A DNA stretch of 15,052 nt, taken from the NCBI GenBank assembly GCA_016287975.1, contig JAEEXV010000394.1:1-15052 (forward strand). Direction: 5' to 3'. Each line of letters starts with the position of its first letter. Within the stretch, counting starts at the first letter, position 1. This stretch comes from Lentisphaeria bacterium (GTDB lineage Bacteria > Verrucomicrobiota > Lentisphaeria > Oligosphaerales > Oligosphaeraceae). Shown here in pieces: positions 8,860 through 14,245 of this stretch. The position numbers were made by a program, and so were the translations under genes. The notes below the pieces were generated by a model that was not told where the DNA came from, did no database searches, and saw only the letters and a list, made by a program, of their open reading frames with translations.

Positions 8860-9207
8860 TCAGTGGTCTCGGGTGATGATGCAGTCGACGTTGTCTGACA
8901 GCGCGGAATAGTATTGGATCGCATCCTCGAAGTCAGGGAAATGCGAGAGGACTGCGGCCTGGATGACATGCTGTTCCAGCGTGACCATCTTCAATGCGCA
9001 GAGCATCAGCGTGACGGCTTGCATGGCCTGGGGCCGCCCGCATTGCCGCGCCATGACATAATGGATGCTGTTGAAGGAGATGGCGGCGACTGCCCCTTGT
9101 ATCTTGCGGCTCTCGACCAGGGACCAGATCTGCTTCGCGTCATCCAGGAAGCCAGGGCGCCTGAGGAAGATGTCCAGCAGGACATTGGTGTCAAGAAACA
9201 CCTTCAC
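8860..9207 (-). CDS. PIN-domain ribonuclease toxin (VapC-like, PIN_3), C-terminally truncated
   Basis: A protein of 115 residues in the present frame. The N-terminus MKVFLDTNVLLDIFL carries the first PIN-domain acid, D6 (with N8, D12). The region HFPDFEDAIQYY (89-100) has the second acidic cluster, and IITRD (110-114) the last conserved acid. Such proteins are metal-dependent ribonucleases, typically inhibiting translation when freed from their antitoxin. Translation starts at GTG 9207 with AAGGG about 8 nt upstream. The start overlaps the antitoxin stop as GTGA, a sign of coupled expression. The frame ends at TGA 8860-8862 immediately after TRDH, about 18 residues short of the normal end, while the expected tail is still encoded beyond. 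The active-site acids are all retained, so the short form may fold poorly or be inactive. Family call is firm; activity is not. Confidence 0.85.
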   Translation of the reverse strand: MKVFLDTNVLLDIFLRRPGFLDDAKQIWSLVESRKIQGAVAAISFNSIHYVMARQCGRPQAMQAVTLMLCALKMVTLEQHVIQAAVLSHFPDFEDAIQYYSALSDNVDCIITRDH

Positions 9208-9488
9208 TTGCGTTTCCCTTCCAGGAACCGTTCACACAATGCGTCCGTGAGGGTTTGTTCGTAGTTGTCAGGCATGTCGGATAGATCCACGCCGTCCGCC
9301 AGATGCAAAGCCCGCTCCAGCAGTGGCCCGACGGGGCATTCCTCCTGCCGATGGTCTTGCTCCTGTTTCTGTCGCAGGATATAGTTTGAAAACATCTGGG
9401 TAATGCTGAGGTGGCGTTCGGCGGCAAGACGGCGGGCCAAATCGATGACCTCCTGAGGCAGGCGCAGAGTCAGTTTCGCATATTGCAT
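9204..9488 (-). CDS. Ribbon-helix-helix type antitoxin (DUF6364-like)
   Basis: A protein of 94 residues. The N-terminus (residues 2-40) fits a ribbon-helix-helix DNA-binding unit: strand QYAKLTLRLP, helix EVIDLARRLAAERH, then LSITQMFSNYIL. The hydrophilic C-terminal half (about 45-94) would be the toxin-wrapping part. Antitoxins of this kind commonly pair with PIN_3 toxins, and the toxin gene follows with a 4-nt GTGA overlap. The start ATG at 9488 is set by AGGAGG at 9496-9501, 7 nt upstream. A promoter and a perfect inverted repeat directly upstream suggest autorepression by the antitoxin or the complex. The exact Pfam name is from memory. Confidence 0.82.
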   Translation of the reverse strand: MQYAKLTLRLPQEVIDLARRLAAERHLSITQMFSNYILRQKQEQDHRQEECPVGPLLERALHLADGVDLSDMPDNYEQTLTDALCERFLEGKRK

Positions 9489-9514
9489 CTGGATTCCTCC
9501 TGTCGATGAGCATA

Positions 9515-9542
9515 CTTATACACGCATGACGGCATATTTCAA
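9515..9542 (-). promoter_or_regulatory. Promoter of the toxin-antitoxin operon
   Basis: On the minus strand TTGAAA (9542-9537) and TATAAG (9520-9515) are separated by 16 nt; each matches the sigma-70 consensus at five of six bases. Transcription would start at about 9505-9510, leaving a short leader with AGGAGG before the antitoxin ATG at 9488. This is the best-looking promoter in the window. One arm of a perfect inverted repeat fills the spacer between the two boxes. Confidence 0.7.
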
Positions 9543-9561
9543 GAATCATGCCGTCATGCGT
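9522..9561. promoter_or_regulatory. Perfect 14-bp inverted repeat, probable toxin-antitoxin operator
   Basis: ACGCATGACGGCAT (9522-9535) is the exact reverse complement of ATGCCGTCATGCGT (9548-9561), with 12 nt between. The left arm lies inside the -10/-35 spacer of the antitoxin promoter and the right arm just upstream of the -35 box. That placement is typical of an operator bound by a ribbon-helix-helix antitoxin. No T-run follows on either strand, so a terminator is less likely. Binding itself is inferred. Confidence 0.7.
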
Positions 9562-9576
9562 CGCGGTCTGGCCGCC

Positions 9577-9662
9577 TATTCCTTCTTCAAGGCGATGCCC
9601 TCGATTTCGACGAGCCATCCTGGGCGGCAGACGGGGGCTTGAAGGAGGATCCAGGCGCAGTG
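9577..9662 (-). repeat. 86-bp direct repeat, copy A: orphan 3' end of the chorismatase/RidA-like gene
   Basis: These 86 bases match 12083-12168 at 84 positions. On the minus strand they encode, from H at 9662, the last 28 residues of the chorismatase/RidA-like protein (HCAWILLQ...LKKE) followed by TAG. Both mismatches are synonymous (CTT/CTC Leu, CAA/CAG Gln). Just outside the match, the stop reads TAG here and TAA in copy B. Nothing upstream continues the frame, because the restriction gene's stop is 9 nt away. It is a gene-end remnant marking one boundary of the inserted R-M cassette. Confidence 0.9.
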
Positions 9663-9671
9663 CGAGGGGAA

Positions 9672-10610
9672 TTACCTCGGACCAAGAAAGCGATTGCCGT
9701 TGAGGTGGATCATGTGGTCAGGCTGTTCCGCGATCCAGACTTCTGTTTCCCACGCCAGGCGTGGGATGAACTTCTGGTAGGTTTTCACGTTTAGGAACGC
9801 GGTGACGAAGATCCGCCCCGCAGTAATGCCGTGGGTCAGGGCATTAAGTTCCTCAATGCGTTTTGCATCCATTGGGCCCACAGAGGTGACGGCTTCGATG
9901 AAATACAGCCAATTGACATCAGGGCGATACAAGATGAGGTCTGGCAATTTGTCATGCACGGAGAGCGTGAAGCCAAGTTGCTGCATACGCACAGAATTTT
10001 GGAAAAGTTCTTTTGCTGCGGTGTCTCCGACATAGAGGCATTCCGCACCAGGGGCGAAGCGTGGCGCAAACTCCTCAAGAATCGCTTTTTGAAGAATATT
10101 GTGAGGGCCTGGCGAGAAAGTGAGAATTTTGCCATTGAGAGTGAACGGAATATTTCGACGTGTACGATTGGTCTCATATTGCTGGATCAAAGATGGGTGA
10201 GCGGAAAGAAATGTGCGCAGTGCCTCTTCCCATGGCGAGGCACCATATTGCCGCAATAGTTGCAGGAGTTCGTCAGTCAGACGGTAGCGATACTGCGGAC
10301 TGTTGGTGGCTTTGCCGTTGTCCTCGACCAGTGCCGCCCTTCGGAAATGATGCAAGGCCAGTTTGCGAATTGTTTCCCTGGTGTTCTCTGCATATTGGAT
10401 ACCATATTCCGCATGGATGAAATGCAGTATGTCGTGGATGCGCATCCAAGCGTTAGTGCTTTGGTGCCAATGCGCATTTGGTTTCAGGGCGGCCAACGCC
10501 AGCAACACATAGCCGCAAAGGTCGCTTTGTTGCTGTACGGGCAGGCGAAGGGCTTTCAGGAAGTCTACCGAGGCTAACAAGTGCTGGTGGCGCGAATCGG
10601 ATCGAGGCAT
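9672..10610 (-). CDS. Type II restriction endonuclease, PstI/BsuBI family
   Basis: A protein of 312 residues, close to the roughly 315-325 of PstI and BsuBI. The N-terminal half (1-150) is helical and looks like a DNA-recognition or winged-helix part. The C-terminal half (about 150-312) matches the BsuBI/PstI endonuclease domain. GPHNILQKAILEEFAPRF, YVGDT, HDKLPDLILY with P223-D224, NWLYFIEAVTS with E239, and WETEVWIAEQPDHMIHLNG near the end are all family signatures. The PD...E pattern fits a PD-(D/E)XK-type nuclease. The expected target is CTGCAG, by family only. It starts at ATG 10610 with GGAGG 7 nt upstream and overlaps the methyltransferase gene by 37 nt, so methylase is made first on a shared transcript. 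It appears intact. Confidence 0.92.
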   Translation of the reverse strand: MPRSDSRHQHLLASVDFLKALRLPVQQQSDLCGYVLLALAALKPNAHWHQSTNAWMRIHDILHFIHAEYGIQYAENTRETIRKLALHHFRRAALVEDNGKATNSPQYRYRLTDELLQLLRQYGASPWEEALRTFLSAHPSLIQQYETNRTRRNIPFTLNGKILTFSPGPHNILQKAILEEFAPRFAPGAECLYVGDTAAKELFQNSVRMQQLGFTLSVHDKLPDLILYRPDVNWLYFIEAVTSVGPMDAKRIEELNALTHGITAGRIFVTAFLNVKTYQKFIPRLAWETEVWIAEQPDHMIHLNGNRFLGPR

Positions 10611-12070
10611 ATTGTTTCCTCCACATGCTGGTCGATTGCCTCAAGGGTCAACTCTGGTTGTCGTTGTGCCCAGATGCCAAGATCTTGCAGCGTCTGGGCG
10701 GAGGGATACGCCATGTTCCTCAAATCGGTGGCGTTGACCTGGGTGTGGCCGTTGAAGGTGCGGAAAGTCTGGTCCACCAGGCGGGAGTTCAGGAATACCA
10801 TCAGACCGTAAGCGACATCGCGGTCCAGCCCGTGGCGTGCATGGTGAAATACGTTGACATGGTTTTCAAAGCCGAAGAATTGTGGATTTTGGAAGTCTTC
10901 GGGGGACACAACGCAGGCGGAGATACGGCGTTTCTCTTCTTTTGCGGAGAAGCGTTTGACTGCACAATAATAGCCAGCAGGGAAAAGTAGCTTTGCGGTT
11001 TCGTCGGAGGAGACAATGCTGTTGGGCTTTTTGGCATTCGGTTGCGGCCATTCGCAATGTGGCAGTTTCATGTGAAGGGGATAGATGAGCGGAACCGCAT
11101 CGACAGTGGGCATTGCTCGCAGATACGTCTTGGCACGAAAATCAACGACTGGGCCAGTAGAGACGGCCAAATCCAGAGATTGGAGTGTGGCATGGAGATG
11201 CGGCAGCCCATGTCGGGGCGAATCGTTTCCCGCCGGGATTCGGAAGAAACGTTCAGGATCGCCGCCGTTGACAACGGTAGCGAAAGGGACTTGGCTTTCC
11301 CGATAATCCTTGAGCGAGGCGTCCGATGACGAGGAGATTTTTACAGGTGCGCCCTGCTGGGGGCATTTTTGCAGTTTGATGATGACGTTTTCCTGCAGCA
11401 CGTTGTCATCGATGAAATTGCTTTTGCGAGAGCCGAAGAGATGGATTTGACGGATCGAGGTGTGGCTTAAAATCAGTTGGCGGAAAGGTTTGTAATAGGG
11501 GCCGTTGCAGAAACTTCGTGGGATGATGGCGACAAGTTCGCCATTCGGGCGTAGCAATTGAATGGCGAGAGCCACGAATCCAGAGTAGAGGTTGACGGTT
11601 TCAATGCCAGCGCATCGTAGGAGTTTGCGTGCAGATGAATTGGTTGCGATTTTGCGGTAGGGCGGATTCATGATAACGTGGGAAAAACGCCGTGAATGCT
11701 CGAACTGGAGCCAATCCAGGGAGATTTCAAGAAAATCCGCCATACGGATGTCAAAGGCAACGGAGATGTTCTGAATAGAGTTAAGTGTATTTTTAAGAAG
11801 TGGAATGAGATTGGAGTCGACTTCCACGGCTGTAAGAATGGCGGGGCCTGCGGAAGGAGTCTGGGAAATGCGCTGAAGCAGGGCGGCCGAGAGGGCACCC
11901 ATGCCTGCGCCTGGATCCAGGATGGAGCAATTTGCGAACTGGGTGTCGTCGAACAAGGAGGCCATGAACTCCGCGATGGCACATGGAGTCAGATATTGGC
12001 CAAGAGTCTCCTTGACTGCCTCGCCAGTGTTTTTGGACAGGATTCTGCGTTGTGCGTCTAGGTCGGGCAT
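10574..12070 (-). CDS. DNA N6-adenine methyltransferase of the PstI/BsuBI-type R-M system
   Basis: A protein of 498 residues from ATG 12070, near the size of M.PstI and M.BsuBI (about 500). Order of motifs: motif X GQYLTP (24-29), the AdoMet-binding motif I LDPGAGMGAL (51-60), an acidic motif II in AVEVDSN (81-87), and catalytic motif IV NPPY (135-138). The order X-I-IV followed by a large C-terminal target-recognition region (about 230-498) is that of gamma-class adenine methylases. It protects host CTGCAG sites, by family inference. A start at 12124 is also open but its first 18 codons are simply the reverse-frame reading of the neighbouring gene end, so I reject it. The start is only 12 nt after the upstream gene's stop, with a weak AAGGA far (about 15 nt) upstream, suggesting reliance on upstream transcription or coupling. 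Confidence 0.9.
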   Translation of the reverse strand: MPDLDAQRRILSKNTGEAVKETLGQYLTPCAIAEFMASLFDDTQFANCSILDPGAGMGALSAALLQRISQTPSAGPAILTAVEVDSNLIPLLKNTLNSIQNISVAFDIRMADFLEISLDWLQFEHSRRFSHVIMNPPYRKIATNSSARKLLRCAGIETVNLYSGFVALAIQLLRPNGELVAIIPRSFCNGPYYKPFRQLILSHTSIRQIHLFGSRKSNFIDDNVLQENVIIKLQKCPQQGAPVKISSSSDASLKDYRESQVPFATVVNGGDPERFFRIPAGNDSPRHGLPHLHATLQSLDLAVSTGPVVDFRAKTYLRAMPTVDAVPLIYPLHMKLPHCEWPQPNAKKPNSIVSSDETAKLLFPAGYYCAVKRFSAKEEKRRISACVVSPEDFQNPQFFGFENHVNVFHHARHGLDRDVAYGLMVFLNSRLVDQTFRTFNGHTQVNATDLRNMAYPSAQTLQDLGIWAQRQPELTLEAIDQHVEETICLDPIRATSTC

Positions 12071-12081
12071 GTGGCGCTCGC

Positions 12082-13116
12082 TTATTCCTTCTTCAAGGCG
12101 ATGCCCTCGATTTCGACGAGCCATCCTGGGCGGCAGACGGGGGCCTGGAGGAGGATCCAGGCGCAGTGGTCGCCGAAGGCCTCTTCGAGGATGGGGAGGA
12201 CGGCGGGGCGGTCGGCGGGGTCGCGCAGATAGACGATGGCCTGGTGGAAGTCGCGGAAGGCGGCGCCTCGGGATTCGAGGAGTGCGGTGATGTTTTCAAG
12301 GACGCGGGCGGTCTGGGCCTTGACGTCGCCTGGGTGGACGATGCGGCCGTCCTTGTCGATGCTGGCGGTGCCGCTGATGAAATAGTGGGAGCGGTCGTCG
12401 AAGTGGACGCAGGTGCCGCGTTCGAAGGTGACGCCGTAGATGTGGGTGGGGGAGAGGAAGTCTGGGGCGTGGAGGTATTCGACGAGCGGGGCGGGGCGTC
12501 CAGTGAGTTGGAGGGCGTCCATTTTGACGAGTTGCGCGGGGCGTTCGGCCTGTCCCTCGATGCCCGTGCTGGCGATGTAGTGGGTCTTGGCGGTGAGGCC
12601 GATGGAGTTGAAATACTCGATGCGGCCGTGGACGAGGCCGCCGTAGTTGTTGTCGATGTCGCGGCAGTAGAGCCAGGTGCGGATGACCTGTTCTCCGACC
12701 TCGCCGCCCGCGAGGCGTTCGAGTTCGGAGAAGGCGGCGCGGGTCTGGGCGTGGCTGCCCGCGAGGGCGGTGCCGCCGCAGTCGATGAACCGCCAGCGGT
12801 AGGGAAGCGGCTGGCGGCCCTGGAGCCACGCCTCCAGGGCGAGTTTGCCGCCGTCCAGCGGGCACTGCCCGACGATGCTGGCGCAATGGAGCAGGCCGCT
12901 GGAGAGGAGCAGGGGACGGAGCAGCGGCGCCTGGGTGGTGACATCGCTCAGGTGGAAGCGCAGGAAGATCGGGACGAGGCCGTCGGCGAGCGACTGGTAG
13001 CGCTGCAGGACCGCATTGGCCTGCGCGAGGAAGTCGCCGTCGGCGGGGGAGGCGGAAAGGGCGAGGAATAGTTCATCGTTGCCGTTGTCGAAGGTGTCGC
13101 GGATATATTCAGTCAT
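12082..13116 (-). CDS. Chorismatase-like protein with C-terminal RidA/YjgF fold
   Basis: A protein of 344 residues. The C-terminal part (about 225-342) is a recognisable RidA/YjgF-type domain: FISGTASIDKDGRIVHPGDV, then ENITALLES, IVYLRD and the closing VCRPGWLVEIEGIA. The N-terminal and middle part (residues 1-220, with RTWLYCRDI at 146-154 and GRIEYFN at 164-170) resembles the FkbO/Hyg5/XanB2 chorismatases, which have this length and a tandem RidA-like fold. C328 and E335 are seven apart, the spacing I recall for the active-site Cys and Glu of 3-hydroxybenzoate-forming chorismatases. If right, it would split chorismate to pyruvate plus an aromatic acid. A simpler Rid-family hydrolase is the alternative. 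The start at ATG 13116 has GGAG about 10 nt upstream. Its 3' end is duplicated at 9577. Confidence 0.65.
   Translation of the reverse strand: MTEYIRDTFDNGNDELFLALSASPADGDFLAQANAVLQRYQSLADGLVPIFLRFHLSDVTTQAPLLRPLLLSSGLLHCASIVGQCPLDGGKLALEAWLQGRQPLPYRWRFIDCGGTALAGSHAQTRAAFSELERLAGGEVGEQVIRTWLYCRDIDNNYGGLVHGRIEYFNSIGLTAKTHYIASTGIEGQAERPAQLVKMDALQLTGRPAPLVEYLHAPDFLSPTHIYGVTFERGTCVHFDDRSHYFISGTASIDKDGRIVHPGDVKAQTARVLENITALLESRGAAFRDFHQAIVYLRDPADRPAVLPILEEAFGDHCAWILLQAPVCRPGWLVEIEGIALKKE
12083..12168 (-). repeat. 86-bp direct repeat, copy B: 3' end of the intact chorismatase/RidA-like gene
   Basis: The partner of the repeat at 9577-9662, with two mismatches in 86 bases. This copy is continuous with the full-length gene and ends at the second base of its stop codon. 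The repeat contains the codons for the protein's most conserved C-terminal motif, so the insertion regenerated a complete gene end instead of breaking the gene. Confidence 0.9.
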
Positions 13117-13151
13117 GGGTCGATGGCTCCATTTCAGGGGACTTCGGGGAC

Positions 13152-13173
13152 GGCGGGCCGAAAACGGCCCGCC
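13152..13173. repeat. Perfect 9-bp stem, AAAA loop hairpin
   Basis: GGCGGGCCG (13152-13160) and CGGCCCGCC (13165-13173) are exact reverse complements around AAAA on the + strand (TTTT on the minus strand). The stem is very stable. No T-run follows on either strand, so it is not a standard intrinsic terminator. It lies 36 nt upstream of the chorismatase-like start and would form in that gene's leader if transcription comes from nadC. Confidence 0.6.
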
Positions 13174-13254
13174 ACAGAACAGGGGGAGATGTGGGGAATT
13201 GCGAATGCGCTTGGCGCGCGCCGACGTAAGACAGACGCGGGGACTCCAGTCGTA

Positions 13255-13275
13255 GCCACGGCGTCCCGCCGTGGC
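13255..13275. repeat. Perfect 8-bp stem, 5-nt loop hairpin
   Basis: GCCACGGC (13255-13262) and GCCGTGGC (13268-13275) are exact reverse complements separated by GTCCC. There is no following T-run. It may be a dispersed intergenic palindrome or an attenuating hairpin downstream of nadC. Role unknown. Confidence 0.5.
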
Positions 13276-13306
13276 AGCCCCAGAGAGCCGACCAACTCCA
13301 GCGGGA

Positions 13307-13351
13307 AAACTCCGGAAACTCCGGAAACTCCGGAAACTCCGGAAACCCTGG
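13307..13351. repeat. 9-bp tandem repeat next to the nadC stop
   Basis: Four perfect copies of AAACTCCGG (13307-13315, 13316-13324, 13325-13333, 13334-13342) are followed by a degenerate fifth, AAACCCTGG (13343-13351). The array ends 5 nt before the nadC stop codon (13357-13359). Each junction contains TCCGGA, a CCGG-bearing palindrome that is rare in the surrounding genes. The array is non-coding in the genes I accept. Copy number would be expected to vary between strains. Confidence 0.85.
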
Positions 13352-13356
13352 CGCGT

Positions 13357-14241
13357 TCAGCCGAGGATGTCGAGGCCGATGTCGACGGCAGGGGCGGAGT
13401 GGGTGAGTGCGCCAGAGGAGACGAAGTCGAGGCCGAGATTGCGGAGAGTGGGGAGGCGCTCGAGGGTGATGTTGCCCGAGGCCTCGGTCCTGGCGCGTCC
13501 CGCGATGATGCGGATGGCCTCGGCCATCATCTCGTTGCTCATGTTGTCGAGGAGGATGTACTCGACGCCTGCCTCGGCGGCGGCGCGGACATCGGCGAGG
13601 GAATCGGCCTCGACCTCGATTTCGAGCTGCGGGTATTTTTCGCGGGCGGCCTGGACGGCTCGCGCGATGGAATTGGGGCCGGTGAGCCGCGCGAGGGCGC
13701 GGTGGTTGTCCTTGATCATGACGCGGTCGTAGAGGCCGATGCGGTGGTTCTGGCCGCCGCCCATGAGGACGGCGTATTTTTCGGCGAGGCGGAGTCCAGG
13801 CGTGGTCTTTCGGGTGTCGAGGAGGCGGGTTGCGGTGTCGGGGCCGAGGGCGTCGACGTACTGTCGGGTGAGGGTGGCGATGCCTGAGAGGCGCTGGAGG
13901 AGGTTGAGGGCGGTGCGTTCGCCAGTGAGGATGGCGCGGGCGTTGCCCGAGACAAGGGCGATCTTGTCGCCAGGCTGGACGCGCTCGCCGTCGCAGCAGA
14001 GCGGGGTGAAGGCGACGTCGGCGGAGAGTTCGCGGAAGAGGATGGCGAGGAAGGGCAGCCCCGCGACGACGCAGGGCTTGCGGGGGATGAAATAGGCATT
14101 CGTGGTCTGTTCGGGCGGCACGATGGCGAGGGTGGTGGCGTCGCCTGGGCCGACGTCCTCGGTGATGGCGCGCTGGCACAGTTCGCGGATATGCTGCTCG
14201 GTGAGGTAGGAGGGAAGCGGGAGTGGCGATGTGGCTGGCAT
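13357..14241 (-). CDS. nadC: Quinolinate phosphoribosyltransferase (carboxylating)
   Basis: A protein of 294 residues, the normal NadC length. It converts quinolinate and PRPP to nicotinate mononucleotide, CO2 and PPi in de novo NAD synthesis, in the cytosol. Family motifs are all present: EDVGPGDATT (28-37), ERTALNLLQRLSGIAT (108-123), LDTRKTTPGLR (141-151), GGGQNHR (161-167), MIKDNH (175-180), the acidic EVEADS (209-214), LLDNMS (230-235) and SSGALTHSAPAVDIGLD (275-291). It starts at ATG 14241, only 4 nt after the stop of the membrane transferase gene, with no good ribosome site between, so translation is probably coupled. No nadA or nadB is in the window. Confidence 0.96.
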   Translation of the reverse strand: MPATSPLPLPSYLTEQHIRELCQRAITEDVGPGDATTLAIVPPEQTTNAYFIPRKPCVVAGLPFLAILFRELSADVAFTPLCCDGERVQPGDKIALVSGNARAILTGERTALNLLQRLSGIATLTRQYVDALGPDTATRLLDTRKTTPGLRLAEKYAVLMGGGQNHRIGLYDRVMIKDNHRALARLTGPNSIARAVQAAREKYPQLEIEVEADSLADVRAAAEAGVEYILLDNMSNEMMAEAIRIIAGRARTEASGNITLERLPTLRNLGLDFVSSGALTHSAPAVDIGLDILG

Positions 14242-14245
14242 AAGT

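Larger units (their letters stand above)
9663..12082. mobile_element. Restriction-modification cassette inserted with long target duplication
   Basis: This is the unique sequence between the two 86-bp direct repeats. It is filled almost entirely by the methyltransferase and endonuclease genes, whose outer ends lie 12 and 9 nt from the repeats. No transposase, integrase or terminal inverted repeat is present. Base composition is visibly lower in GC than the flanks: a sampled line, 11701-11760, has 29 G/C of 60, while 2041-2100 in the sensor gene has 47 of 60. Insertion with long target duplication is a known mode for R-M gene complexes. The mechanism here is inferred from structure only. Confidence 0.75.
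13117..13356. other. 240-nt non-coding spacer with hairpins and tandem repeat
   Basis: The gap between nadC and the chorismatase-like gene holds no supportable coding frame. It contains two perfect hairpins (13152-13173 and 13255-13275), a 10-bp palindrome GGCGCGCGCC at 13213-13222, and a 9-bp tandem repeat next to the nadC stop. I see no clear -10/-35 pair for the chorismatase-like gene on the minus strand, though its promoter may lie here. Confidence 0.6.

Noticed and set aside
8860..8862. TGA as selenocysteine or a recoded codon
   Set aside because: PIN toxins have no selenocysteine at this variable position, no SECIS-like element was recognised, and rex-operon and antitoxin genes here use TGA as an ordinary stop.
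9522..9561. The 14-bp inverted repeat as an R-M operon terminator
   Set aside because: It has a 12-nt loop and no T-run on either strand, and it overlaps a good promoter. Operator is the better reading.
9268..9618. An open frame on the minus strand across copy A, the operator and the antitoxin
   Set aside because: It runs through the repeat remnant, the promoter and out of frame through the antitoxin. It has no domain character.
12071..12124. A longer methylase start at 12124
   Set aside because: The added 18 codons are another-frame reading of the duplicated gene end. The same peptide start (MARRNRGHRLEEGI) also appears from copy A at 9618, where no gene follows.
13307..13351. The 9-bp array as a CRISPR-like repeat
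   Set aside because: The units are contiguous with no spacers, far too short, and there are no cas genes.
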